This document shows, piece by piece, positions 37,801 through 41,790 of a stretch of 64,000 bases of DNA. The notes under the pieces were generated by a model that searched no databases, was not told the origin of the DNA, and worked only from the letters and a program-made list of their open reading frames with translations. The translations under genes were made by a program, and so were the position numbers. Position 1 is the stretch's first letter. The number at the start of each line of letters is the position of its first letter. Origin of the DNA: Cristatella mucedo (lineage: Eukaryota; Bryozoa; Phylactolaemata; Cristatellidae); contig WPIO01000062.1 of assembly GCA_009760855.2 (NCBI GenBank), positions 1,958,001-2,022,000 of the forward strand. Direction: 5' to 3'.

Positions 37801-40101
37801 CCCACAACGATTCTTTTTTACCTCCCTTGTCTGGCCAGGCATAGAGGCCATCAGCTCCTGTGTCGTGTCTTCTGCTGTAACACATTTCACAGAGTCTGAA
37901 TTTTACTGAAAAGCTTTGCTACTTTCGTAGGTCGAACTCGGCAGTTTTTTGACATCGGCCCATAAACGTTCTATAGGCTCTGATCACGTGACTGTGTTGT
38001 GTGCCACGGCATCAGCACCACACCGAGCACCCAACTGCTACCATTTGACACCCGATTGAAATTTCTTGCACGGGCCACGTCGATCCACATTGGCACTCGT
38101 TTGCTATGTCACGACTTTCTTGAGCACTACTTTTTCGATCCTGGTCTTACCTTGGGAAGACATCGTGGTCATTGCCATGTTTCTCGAGTTCAGACAACGG
38201 CAGACTTAAGTGGCAGCGGAATGGTGCTGCTTGTCAAAAGAGGCCTTGAATCAATCGGCTTCTATTGAGGCTCAAGGAAGGGACTAGGTCTCATACTTAA
38301 GACATGGCAATGGACCTTTTGGGAGACTGCCGTGTTCTGGGTCGTGGCCCTGTGTAATCAGCCTTTTCTCCATTTAAATGAATACTGTTTCATAGAAACT
38401 GGAGAAAAAATTGTCTTTCATATAAAGCAGTATGTAGTTTATCCATATTACAGGGCATGTGAGGGAGCTGTAGCTAGTGTGGTGGGGCAGTTGACAGTCT
38501 GGACAGCCTTGCTATGCAGCCTACAGTTTCTATGTCTGGATTAGCATCCAAGTGACTCCCTATCTCAAAGGAGTCCATAGCTCTTTGCTGCTAGAGTGTG
38601 CGTTTGATGTTGATGCGGCCGTTGTATGTATACCGGGTGAGGAATTATTTTGGGTAATTAGATCTAGGAACTCTAGGTGCCTGAAGGGCTGGCGGTGGGC
38701 ACCGGTGATTGCAGGGCATGAATAAGGAGTGCAGCAATGCCACGAGGAGGAGACCTGGAGAGACGAGATAAAAAAGCTGGTGCCGTCGGTCTGTGATAAT
38801 AATCTTGATAATAACTCCTATGATCTCCAGAGTGGGCAGTCGGCTGCATTTACATTGCTAGCTTTATCAGCCTATTGGGTTGATTATGTGTTTTGAGGTG
38901 ATCTGTGCCTCTGAAGAGTTCGAAGGCTTTAGAGGCGTTGTGAGACTGCTTTGCCGGTCTTCGTGCAGGTGCAGTATTATTTGCGTTGACGACCAACTAG
39001 CTCATGTATTTTTCGGCCCTTATCCACCACATCGTATACCCGGCTCCCAAGCACCGAACTCAAGCAGCCACTAACACAGTCGACCTACTGTTGCCTCATC
39101 ACTCAACTTATCGGTGACAGTTTGCATATCAGAATCGGAACTTTTTGGATCAGGCAGTCGTTTTAGATGGCCTCTCCAATACTTATGCGCTCGAGTGTGC
39201 ATACATAATCGGTTGTGTTACAAAAGAAAGGCGATCCACTAGCCAGTGATGCTTCTCAATGCTGATGAAAAATGAGCTGCTCATGCTGCCAATCTGTCGA
39301 AAGTCTGTCTCCTTATAGAGGAAAATAAGGATAGGCCGATTCAACAGCCCCACTTGTTTAGCAGCAGAAAAGCCTTATCACCCAACTTGTCGTAGTCACC
39401 CAACAGTCAAACCCACAACCTGGGTCGTGAAATGTGCTTCCTTTTCCACTAAGCCTAAGACCATGTAGCTGATTGGGCAGCAGGATTTAGTATGGCATTA
39501 CCACAGCCCTGCATGCGGTAATTGTAGTGCAGCCATGTAACTAAAGAATATATCGCGTCGGCCTTATCAAGTTAAACCGTGACCTACGGCGTTGGGAGAG
39601 GGGCGGTATCCCAGAATTCACTAGCTTTGACAGACAAGAGTAACATTGACTGTTCGACGGCTACAATTACGTGACCCTATGTAAGCAGATGATCGATTGA
39701 CTTATTTTAAGTAGGCAACATGATTCTTTAGTTGGTTTAGTTTCATTGTTTGGGCTGCTAATGATATTCATGGTTCAAACTGGCTGTTGCTAAATATGAT
39801 AAGGTCTGCGGGACTCAATTTGATGTGCTGCCTGCTGATCTAATGTTATTTGATCTGATTTACAAGCTTTTGCACCGTTAAGCTGCTCCAAGCATACTAT
39901 TGTCTAGTGCCGAAGTTCGAATCCTTGAAGAACCTGTGAAGGTGGAAGTAGCCCGTGGGTAGTTGGTCGCCAGTTTACTTTGCTTGCTTAATGAGTTTCT
40001 TTTTTTTAGGGAAACCAGCCCTGGTACGTCCGGGTTTCAAGCCAAAGACGAATACGAGTCATGCCTACTGCTAGAGCGAGAGTTCGGCAAGCAGTTCACC
40101 G
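678..40101 (+). CDS. dlg: DLG-family MAGUK scaffold, 13 exons, 5' and 3' incomplete
   Basis: This gene encodes a membrane-associated guanylate-kinase scaffold of the Discs-large type. Such proteins organise cell junction, polarity and synaptic complexes at the plasma membrane by binding the C-termini of partner proteins. The domain order read from the exons is L27 tail, proline-rich linker, PDZ1, PDZ2, PDZ3, SH3, basic hinge, GUK, which is the DLG order. Each PDZ has the GLGF-type carboxylate loop and a histidine at the start of helix B (CRHQDA, VVHEDA, ASHDQA), as expected of class I PDZ domains. The 13 exons total 2,373 nt (about 791 residues), and every exon joins the next in phase. The first part of L27 and the last 30 or so GUK residues are missing: the first lies before the window, the second was not found. 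The introns are large (up to 12.6 kb) and full of repeats. Identity as DLG is secure; the exact paralogue is not. Confidence 0.93.
1722..2115 (-). mobile_element. SINE-like fragment next to LINE A fragment
   Basis: Positions 1722-1895 hold a reversed tRNA-like SINE (cttgagcccacgacc, ccttacccctgggccaag). Positions 1896-2115 are a minus-strand LINE A fragment with the blocks seen in other reversed copies (aaagtcgataagctgcttgat, gccagtgcaggtcg-like). Both are decayed and uncoding. Confidence 0.6.
3443..3682 (+). CDS. dlg: dlg exon: proline/serine-rich linker
   Basis: The acceptor is tcctctggctag and the donor is CGC|GTGAGT. The 80 codons are rich in Pro, Ser, Ala and Gln and end in QAAPQQQLR. 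The exon is in phase 0 on both sides, fitting the exons before and after. DLG proteins carry a poorly conserved linker between L27 and PDZ1. The assignment rests on splice sites, phase and position, since the sequence itself is not conserved. The surrounding DNA is GC-rich, so several other long frames here are chance. Confidence 0.65.
4190..4285 (+). CDS. dlg: dlg exon: linker leading into PDZ1
   Basis: The acceptor is tttgctag and the donor is AAG|GTGAGA. The exon reads VTADTTDGG, then [14 protein letters not shown], matching the acidic stretch and first PDZ1 strand of DLG (YEYEEITLERG in vertebrates). It is phase 0 at both ends and joins directly to [12 protein letters not shown] in the next exon. 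Confidence 0.85.
4577..4701 (+). CDS. dlg: dlg exon: PDZ1, first half
   Basis: The exon reads [20 protein letters not shown], then [19 protein letters not shown]. It holds the GLGF carboxylate-binding loop, the second and third strands and the I-P-G-G-A-A turn of DLG PDZ1. The acceptor is ttgctctcag and the donor is AG|GTAAGC. It ends in phase 2 and the next exon completes an Arg codon. Confidence 0.93.
5262..5437 (-). mobile_element. tRNA-derived SINE with LINE A-type tail
   Basis: Reversed, it begins with a tRNA-like head (cccagtggttaaggtgcttg, B box ggctcgagccc) and ends with a tail like gagatcgaattctctcagag and cgctatacaaatg. The tail is that of LINE A. Confidence 0.65.
5878..6945 (+). 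mobile_element. Decayed LINE A copy, about 1.07 kb
   Basis: Fragments of the LINE A protein are visible in order: CLDDIRI..MTANFLK..DDKTN near 5915-5985, then VQNSA near 6305, a broken LHWLP-like region near 6360-6400, and the 3' UTR ending in an ATT-rich tail at about 6932. Frames are broken repeatedly. Confidence 0.7.
7095..7225 (+). mobile_element. SINE, tRNA head plus LINE A-type tail
   Basis: It starts tcctggtttggcttagaggg and continues through gacgatcgaggtcgtgg to cacctgaagagagattaagt and ggcactatgcaaacg. This is the same layout as the copies at 9508 and 17792. The sense orientation is plus. Confidence 0.6.
7482..7651 (+). CDS. dlg: dlg exon: PDZ1 second half and PDZ1-PDZ2 link
   Basis: The acceptor is ctatttttag. 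The exon reads [20 protein letters not shown], then [16 protein letters not shown], and ends [11 protein letters not shown]. The helix-B histidine (CRHQD) and the V-L-K-G-S-R-G run into PDZ2 match DLG, where PDZ1 and PDZ2 form a tight tandem. The donor is AGAG|GTTCGA, which is weak after the GT, but phase 1 is completed exactly by GA at the next exon. Confidence 0.92.
8060..8515. repeat. Long TC / TCTG compound microsatellite
   Basis: About 455 bp of pyrimidine on the plus strand, alternating (CT)n, (TCTG)n and CCCTCT blocks. It gives spurious Ser/Leu-rich frames on one strand and Arg/Glu-rich frames on the other. It lies in the PDZ1-PDZ2 intron. Confidence 0.97.
9403..9432. repeat. (ATA)n microsatellite at a LINE A tail
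   Basis: Ten units of a trinucleotide repeat sit at the 3' end of a short reversed LINE A tail (9433-9475, ctcagagaactcaatctttt). Confidence 0.9.
9508..9645 (+). mobile_element. SINE, best-preserved plus copy
   Basis: The head reads ctggtccagtggttaaggtg, with A-box-like and B-box-like (gggctcgagccct) blocks. The tail reads gaagtgcctgaatagagatt, tagttctc and gcgctatacaatg. The head is tRNA-like and the tail is LINE A-like. Confidence 0.72.
10151..10287 (+). CDS. dlg: dlg exon: PDZ2, first half
   Basis: The acceptor is cctttgccag. The exon reads [19 protein letters not shown], then [16 protein letters not shown] and VGDRLIS. The AGNQHIPGD segment is diagnostic for DLG PDZ2. The donor is AGC|GTGAGT in phase 0. 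Confidence 0.95.
11531..11708 (+). CDS. dlg: dlg exon: PDZ2, second half
   Basis: The acceptor is tttcttttag. The exon reads [20 protein letters not shown], then [14 protein letters not shown] and an Ala/Asp-rich linker ending RTSE. The helix-B His is in VVHEDA. The donor chosen is GAAG|GTCGCT, because its phase 1 fits the PDZ3 exon. It is a poor consensus site. Reading past it gives GRSSDD and a TGA at 11726, followed by AATAAA at 12207, so an alternative 3' end is possible. Confidence 0.88.
12207..12212 (+). terminator. Possible intronic polyadenylation signal
   Basis: An AATAAA hexamer lies about 480 nt after the stop reached if the PDZ2 exon is not spliced at 11708. If used, it would end a short DLG form after PDZ2. 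AATAAA is common by chance in such DNA, so this is only a candidate. Confidence 0.2.
12235..12620 (-). mobile_element. Decayed LINE B fragment
   Basis: Reversed, it encodes fragments parallel to the plus copy at 17206-17590: [12 protein letters not shown] for [13 protein letters not shown], and [17 protein letters not shown] for the sequence after it. Stops and frame breaks are present. Confidence 0.65.
12621..15185. other. Intronic stretch with no recognised gene
   Basis: AT-rich DNA inside the 12.6-kb intron before PDZ3. The scattered frames under 130 codons have no recognisable motif or splice-linked partner. I see no RNA gene. The stretch 14700-15180 is particularly AT-rich. Confidence 0.6.
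15190..15930 (-). mobile_element. Diverged LINE A-related fragment
   Basis: Reversed, it follows the order of other minus copies: a 3'-UTR-like start, the region around aaaggatttgaggtaagtta (compare 35045), and cagtgtaggtcagagagaac..gtaatgtgg (compare 36470). It is older than the other copies. Confidence 0.5.
17045..17172 (-). mobile_element. LINE A copy, outer part, split by LINE B
   Basis: A reversed LINE A 3' end (aataataataacag, tctcagagaacttagtccct, ggaagcacgatctaatggtt) stops at 17172. The same element resumes at 17655 (aacatggttaggggtgacat), so the intervening LINE B is an insertion. Confidence 0.75.
17180..17654 (+). mobile_element. LINE B 3' end nested in LINE A
   Basis: The frame at 17185-17590 ends a non-LTR retrotransposon protein: [14 protein letters not shown], then [20 protein letters not shown]. 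After the stop it has gtctttatgactttgtggagttac and a TTACATTACATTACA tail. The tail type and protein differ from LINE A. Confidence 0.78.
17655..17762 (-). mobile_element. LINE A copy, inner part after LINE B insertion
   Basis: It continues the reversed LINE A 3' UTR (catggttaggggtgacatgc, acagggtcag, gtggcaacatgcaatgtcag). It matches 52495-52570 in order. Confidence 0.72.
17792..17925 (+). mobile_element. SINE
   Basis: It has the tRNA-like head ccctggtttggctcaggggt, a B-box-like ggatcgagccctg, and the tail taaagcacctgaatagatta..gctgtgcaaatgaatta. Confidence 0.65.
18580..18975 (-). mobile_element. Decayed reversed LINE A 3' region
   Basis: It starts with an aataataataaaa run, then tcataaagagaacgtattctct and gtaagggaagcaataacaaa, the order seen at other reversed LINE A 3' ends. 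Similarity fades after about 18750. Confidence 0.45.
18976..20600. other. GC-richer intronic island, no gene assigned
   Basis: It contains a 113-codon frame (19092-19433) rich in Arg, a duplicated ccacaccctct block (19161-19193), and an inverted CCAAT (gattttattggctgcat, 19212-19228). None of the frames matches a family I know. An alternative first exon or promoter of dlg is possible but unproven. Confidence 0.3.
21190..21650. mobile_element. Two LINE A fragments in opposite orientation
   Basis: Positions 21190-21490 are a reversed LINE A 3' region. Positions 21540-21650 are a plus-strand tail (gcctagaaagaaatttagtt, tcagggtgctatacaaatg, ATT run). Confidence 0.6.
21738..21890 (+). mobile_element. 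SINE variant with strong B box
   Basis: The head tagcccaggagatagggtgc is followed by ggtcatgggttcgaatcgtg, a good tRNA B-box (GGTTCGAATC). The 3' part differs from the LINE A-tailed SINEs and ends with ctatataaatgaggctgtct. Confidence 0.6.
22050..22270 (-). mobile_element. Tc1/mariner-like remnant
   Basis: It is clearly parallel to 43775-43990 (taagaaggttctctacaatg, ttactgacagtccaaaaaca, cactacgattctt). Those sequences belong to the 3' part of a Tc1-like element, identified by its transposase motif at the second copy. No coding capacity remains. Confidence 0.55.
22541..22572. repeat. (TG)n microsatellite
   Basis: A TG dinucleotide run of about 15 units in the intron before PDZ3. Confidence 0.95.
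23583..23722 (+). mobile_element. SINE with duplicated head segment
   Basis: The gtgcttgcctttaacgaccg block is followed by a near repeat (gtgctcaccttcacgaccaa). The LINE A-like tail is gtgaagcacctggatataga..tagtgcgctatgcaaatg. Confidence 0.55.
24289..24655 (+). CDS. dlg: dlg exon: PDZ3 and linker to SH3
   Basis: The exon reads [20 protein letters not shown], then [44 protein letters not shown] and a linker ending AQNKAFHV. This is DLG PDZ3 ([18 protein letters not shown] in vertebrates). The acceptor is written as gcagag|TG because that phase matches the previous exon; gcag|AG two bases earlier is the alternative. The donor is TCAG|GTGCCG in phase 2. A (CTG)n tract follows in the intron. The open frame continues upstream of the acceptor but shows no conservation there. 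Confidence 0.93.
24776..24820. repeat. (CTG)15 trinucleotide repeat
   Basis: An uninterrupted CTG run begins 120 nt after the donor of the PDZ3 exon. It would code poly-Leu, poly-Cys or poly-Ala if translated, but it lies in the intron of the spliced model. Confidence 0.95.
25692..25895. repeat. GA-rich microsatellite
   Basis: About 200 bp of (GA)n with GGA interruptions lies in the PDZ3-SH3 intron. The Arg/Glu frame over it is spurious. Confidence 0.96.
26601..26959 (+). CDS. dlg: dlg exon: SH3 domain and basic hinge
   Basis: After a pure T acceptor tract the exon reads [20 protein letters not shown], then [19 protein letters not shown] and [20 protein letters not shown]. This is the split SH3 of DLG, with the ALYDY-type start, the paired Trp and the VIPSKRRVEKKERAR-like strand. 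A Lys/Arg-rich hinge of about 50 residues follows and ends AATDE. In MAGUKs this hinge links SH3 to GUK and can bind regulatory partners. The donor is GAGA|GTGAGT, phase 1. Confidence 0.95.
27144..27188 (+). CDS. dlg: dlg 45-nt exon: SH3-GUK hinge
   Basis: The acceptor is cattcgttgtag and the donor is CAGC|GTAAGG. The exon reads [14 protein letters not shown] and matches the conserved E-x-V-x-S-Y-E-x-V segment just before the GUK domain, which supplies a strand to the split SH3 fold. The phases (2 nt in, 1 nt out) fit both neighbours. Confidence 0.85.
27387..27506. repeat. Six-unit 20-bp tandem repeat
   Basis: Units of exactly 20 bp start at 27387, 27407, 27427, 27447, 27467 and 27487. Each opens with a gagcctaaa-like core and closes with a variable half. 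It follows the hinge exon by 200 nt. Confidence 0.8.
28077..28830 (-). mobile_element. Reversed LINE A copy with coding remnant
   Basis: Reversed, 28265-28480 encodes LINE A C-terminal pieces ([20 protein letters not shown]), and 28540-28660 corresponds to the LHWLP region, with frame breaks. The part after about 28730 carries a plus-strand tail (gtgaagtacctagaaagagg), so a second fragment abuts it. Confidence 0.65.
29290..29480 (-). mobile_element. LINE B 3' end
   Basis: It starts taatgtaatgtatctccgtc and continues aagccataaagactgtgtgg, then gcctaagcggcttttggttc. This is the reverse of the LINE B end at 17515-17655. Confidence 0.72.
29900..30245 (-). mobile_element. LINE B coding remnant
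   Basis: Reversed, it encodes [14 protein letters not shown], then [20 protein letters not shown], parallel to [20 protein letters not shown] in the plus copy. Stops are present. Confidence 0.6.
30598..30696 (+). CDS. dlg: dlg exon: start of GUK domain, degenerate P-loop
   Basis: The acceptor is tactgtttcag and the donor is GCA|GTAAGT. In the only phase-compatible frame it reads [20 protein letters not shown], then [12 protein letters not shown]. This aligns with the [31 protein letters not shown] start of DLG GUK. The usual LGP-x-K-D is LGFLKD here, and the conserved Asn-Asp-Asp after it is Cys-Gly-Arg. Vertebrate MAGUK GUK domains also lack kinase activity, but this copy departs further. 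Confidence 0.75.
31180..31318 (+). mobile_element. LINE A copy, part 1 before nested LINE B
   Basis: gcctgcttagacaagagtac, gacatttcgtctacattact and ggcctgcaactactgaaaaa match the [20 protein letters not shown] region of the intact LINE A at 35645-35775. It breaks off at 31318. Confidence 0.65.
31319..31450 (-). mobile_element. LINE B 3' end inserted into LINE A
   Basis: It runs taatgtaatgtaatgtatct, aaaaagtcattaagaccatg, cctaagcggctttcggtacg. This is a reversed LINE B terminus flanked on both sides by successive parts of one LINE A copy. Confidence 0.75.
31451..32530 (+). mobile_element. LINE A copy, part 2, carrying a minisatellite
   Basis: It resumes with the R-C-H-I-T-P region (gtgccacatcactcctcttc) and continues through aagcatcgagtcgatttcaa and ttcactcgcttgaaccagcc. 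After the 29-bp array it carries on with cggcttctagtcgtctcaca, parallel to 58980-59000, and an LINE-type 3' UTR. Confidence 0.7.
31614..32110. repeat. 29-bp minisatellite, about 17 units
   Basis: The unit is about GGAGTGCTCTGG(A/C)ACG plus TCCTGCTCCTCCC. Because 29 is not a multiple of 3, the array stays open in all three frames on both strands, producing several long false proteins. Units with a gttctc variant are spaced 116 bp apart (4 units), suggesting higher-order copying. There are no spacers between units, so it is not a CRISPR. Confidence 0.95.
32904..32979. repeat. Three consecutive short stem-loops
   Basis: The arms are 32904-32914 with 32919-32929 (11 bp, loop CGAA), 32938-32944 with 32951-32957 (7 bp) and 32958-32963 with 32974-32979 (6 bp). 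All are perfect and lie back to back, 200 nt before the GUK-middle exon. Confidence 0.7.
33178..33517 (+). CDS. dlg: dlg exon: GUK middle, Gly/Ser/Ala-rich lobe then conserved core
   Basis: The acceptor is cgttggctcccag and the donor is ATTCT|GTAAGT. The 3' half reads [20 protein letters not shown], then [20 protein letters not shown]. It matches [24 protein letters not shown] and YPISIFIKP of DLG GUK very well. The 5' half, about 65 residues, is Gly/Ser/Ala-rich and shows no TTRPxRxxEVDGxDYHF GMP-binding lobe. A second in-phase acceptor (cgcctgccag, exon from 33328) would remove 50 codons. A missed small exon in the preceding intron is also possible. Confidence 0.78.
33755..33823. repeat. 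(GT)n-rich microsatellite
   Basis: GT dinucleotides with GC and CT interruptions in the intron after the GUK-middle exon. Confidence 0.93.
34380..34484. repeat. Two-unit 52-bp tandem duplication
   Basis: The tgttggccagcagaatggct block at 34381 recurs at 34433, with one substitution (agacc to ggacc) in the first 50 bp. The duplication looks recent. Confidence 0.9.
34757..35158 (-). mobile_element. Reversed LINE A 3' region abutting a plus copy
   Basis: It opens tagtatcctcagagctctta and contains cttctttttaaatgttgtca and ccaaaggatttgaggttggt, the reverse of the LINE A 3' coding end and UTR. It meets the plus-strand copy at about 35160. A short older plus fragment (34600-34720, aaacctagtgtcactgggaa) precedes it. 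Confidence 0.72.
35162..36392 (+). mobile_element. LINE A: L2/CR1-like non-LTR retrotransposon, 5'-truncated, RT region kept
   Basis: This is the C-terminal half of a reverse transcriptase that copies retrotransposon RNA. It shows [14 protein letters not shown], the catalytic [12 protein letters not shown] with the two Asp, [57 protein letters not shown] and [10 protein letters not shown]. Motif wording is that of L2/CR1-type elements. The frame 35164-36225 is interrupted once, by TGA at 35716-35718, where homologues have a Cys or similar codon. The 3' UTR ends in (ATT)n. It is truncated at its 5' end, as usual for LINEs, and sits in the last dlg intron. Confidence 0.92.
36393..36910 (-). mobile_element. 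Two reversed LINE A fragments
   Basis: Positions 36393-36705 reverse-encode parts of the LINE A C-terminal region ([33 protein letters not shown]). Positions 36711-36910 start with an AATAAT run and are a second reversed 3' UTR (agagaactcgatctctttct, catgcacagggtcaacatgc). Confidence 0.75.
36960..37530 (+). mobile_element. Decayed LINE A plus copy
   Basis: Visible are gggcatgctgagataagatt, the LHWL-like region (cctgcactggttgctcatcg), a damaged [14 protein letters not shown] end, and the tail gagcctagaatgagatttag with an ATT run at 37515-37535. Confidence 0.65.
37690..38290 (-). mobile_element. Tc1/mariner-like remnant
   Basis: It parallels the element at 43775-44345 in order: ctgacagtatggctgcagct, gggacgttgtcccacaacga, ttttactgaaaag, cgttctataggctctgatca. 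The last block reversed corresponds to the degenerate D-L-N-P-I-E-R motif of Tc1 transposases. No frame survives. Confidence 0.5.
38291..39960. other. Intron stretch before last dlg exon, no gene
   Basis: Small frames only. A SINE-like reversed fragment (gattcaacagccccacttgt to aacccacaacctgggtcgtg) lies at 39338-39475. No conserved motif was seen. Confidence 0.5.
40010..40101 (+). CDS. dlg: dlg exon: GUK C-terminal helix
   Basis: The acceptor is a long T tract ending in ag. The exon reads [20 protein letters not shown], then [10 protein letters not shown]. It aligns with [30 protein letters not shown] of DLG. The donor is ACCG|GTGAGC, phase 1. The expected final exon (the VQGDTLEDIY to SYIWVP region) was not found downstream. 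Without splicing the frame runs to a stop at 40152-40154. Confidence 0.82.
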
Positions 40102-40439
40102 GTGAGCCAGTTTACGATGAAACCATGCCGTGGAGAGCCTGGCCTCCTTTCTAGTTGCCGTGCATGCCGGTCGCACGACGTTCGATGCATGGAGCTGCCG
40201 TGCTGCCCAGTTAAGCTAGCTTACTTGAGTGCCATTCGAATGCAGCATCCGTTGCAATGGATATACATATATACAACTACATATACATATATACAACTTC
40301 TACATATACAACCTCTGCATACATGTAGAAGTTATTGTGTTGAAGCATGCCACAGCAATAGCACTGGGTGGCATCCTGATGGCCTACTAAAAATGCCGGG
40401 TTCTTTCAACGAATAAGTCAAGTGATCGTGCTAAAGTAA

Positions 40440-40565
40440 AGATCGACTGATTCAACAGCCTCATTTACGTGGTGGCAAAAGAAGCTTGGCAGCTGTAACC
40501 CCCCCTCCCCACATCTGCAGCAGGACTAGAACCAACCACTTGGGTAGTGAAGTGCAAGCACACAG
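40440..40565 (-). mobile_element. SINE-like reversed fragment
   Basis: It runs gattcaacagcctcatttac to agaaccaaccacttgggtag and tgaagtgcaagcac. It has the same layout as 1722-1895, 39338-39475 and 46862-47045, a second SINE type with a tRNA-like end. Confidence 0.45.
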
Positions 40566-41539
40566 ACACATTTTACAGACGTGCATTCTTCTGTTTAGCA
40601 GACTCCCGATAACCGGTAGGCTTCATTACTATATGAATGTGCATTTAGTGCGGTTTACCGAGTGCATCTCAAACCATTTCAGTAAGGCAGTGAACAGATT
40701 CACCGATGGTGATTTCATCACATCCTAATGCAAGACCACAAGATGATCGTGGCGACGATGATATTGCATAAAATAATCTTGATCAATAGCTGATATCGTT
40801 ATTTAATATAGAATACTTTGCTATGCCAGAACAGCCAGGCGGGCCGAACGACCTCAAAGCAAAGTTGATTACCGGCAGCCATGAAAAGCCAAGAAAATTT
40901 TATATTGGCCCAGGCCCGGGCGGTATAAATTGCTTAACGCCTGTGTGCTGCACTTCGTGAGTGTTTCGCCGAAAGCTAGTTCCTGCTGAAGCTTGGCATC
41001 CCAAGATGCCGACAGGTATACATTTGTTAATACGTTGTAGCCTTCGTACGAGGCGACACACCTGACTGCATTTTCCAGTGTGTTGTGGACGTCATACAGA
41101 ACCACTCGGGCTCCGTGGTATGGGTCCCAGCAGTCACGCAAGGCAAAGTTGTCGCAGGTGCACAGGCTGCACCACCGATAGAAGGCAAAGATAAACTATT
41201 TCGGCCTCACGGGCATGCTGCTGTGGATGCTTCGGCGTGACTTGCATCGACAGCATGCTTCGCACGCATCGTAGCTGCCATCTGCACACTTGTACCGGCT
41301 GTGTGTCGATGGACACCACAGCTTAGATTGGTGCTTGCTTCTCGAGGCAGTGGCCATCACCAGCCAGAGAGCCTGCGAACCGCCCGTGGGAGCTCGAGGC
41401 AAGATAGCTCGCATTTGCGGCGGCATCGCAGCCTGGAAATCGCAGCAACTTCGTCTGTATGACACTTTGGACAACCGACTCCATCGGCTTTTCATTGCTT
41501 CGAAGATGGCCACCACAGCCCACGATCGCTTCAGCTCAC

Positions 41540-41790
41540 GTCGCCTGCTCCCTCGGCAGTTCGGCCCCCGTCTCCCATTTTGTATTTCCAGCACTGCAGA
41601 CCGCCGTCGCTGTCACTCGATGTTATCATGTTTTCGATCGTCGGGTGCCACATGTGGTTCAGTATCGTTGGCGCTGACGATGAATTCGTCTCCCGATGAC
41701 CGTCGTGCTCGAACACCGGTTTCAGTGGCTGGCCGCTGTTGCACGATGACCCGAGCTTCAGTGAGTAGAGCCGCACCATGCTGTCCAGAC
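41540..41790 (-). CDS. Nup43-like exon, C-terminal WD blades
   Basis: The acceptor is tcttttctttcag and the donor is GAC|GTGAGC. It reads LDSMVRLYSLKLGSSC, a linker, then APTILNHMWHPTIENMITSS and DGGLQCWKYK. The W-H-P and the closing C-W-K-Y are the WD40 signature. It is phase 0 at its end. The C-terminal exon could not be fixed; a frame at 41141-40920 reading DCWDPYHGARVVLYDVHN is one weak candidate. Confidence 0.65.
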
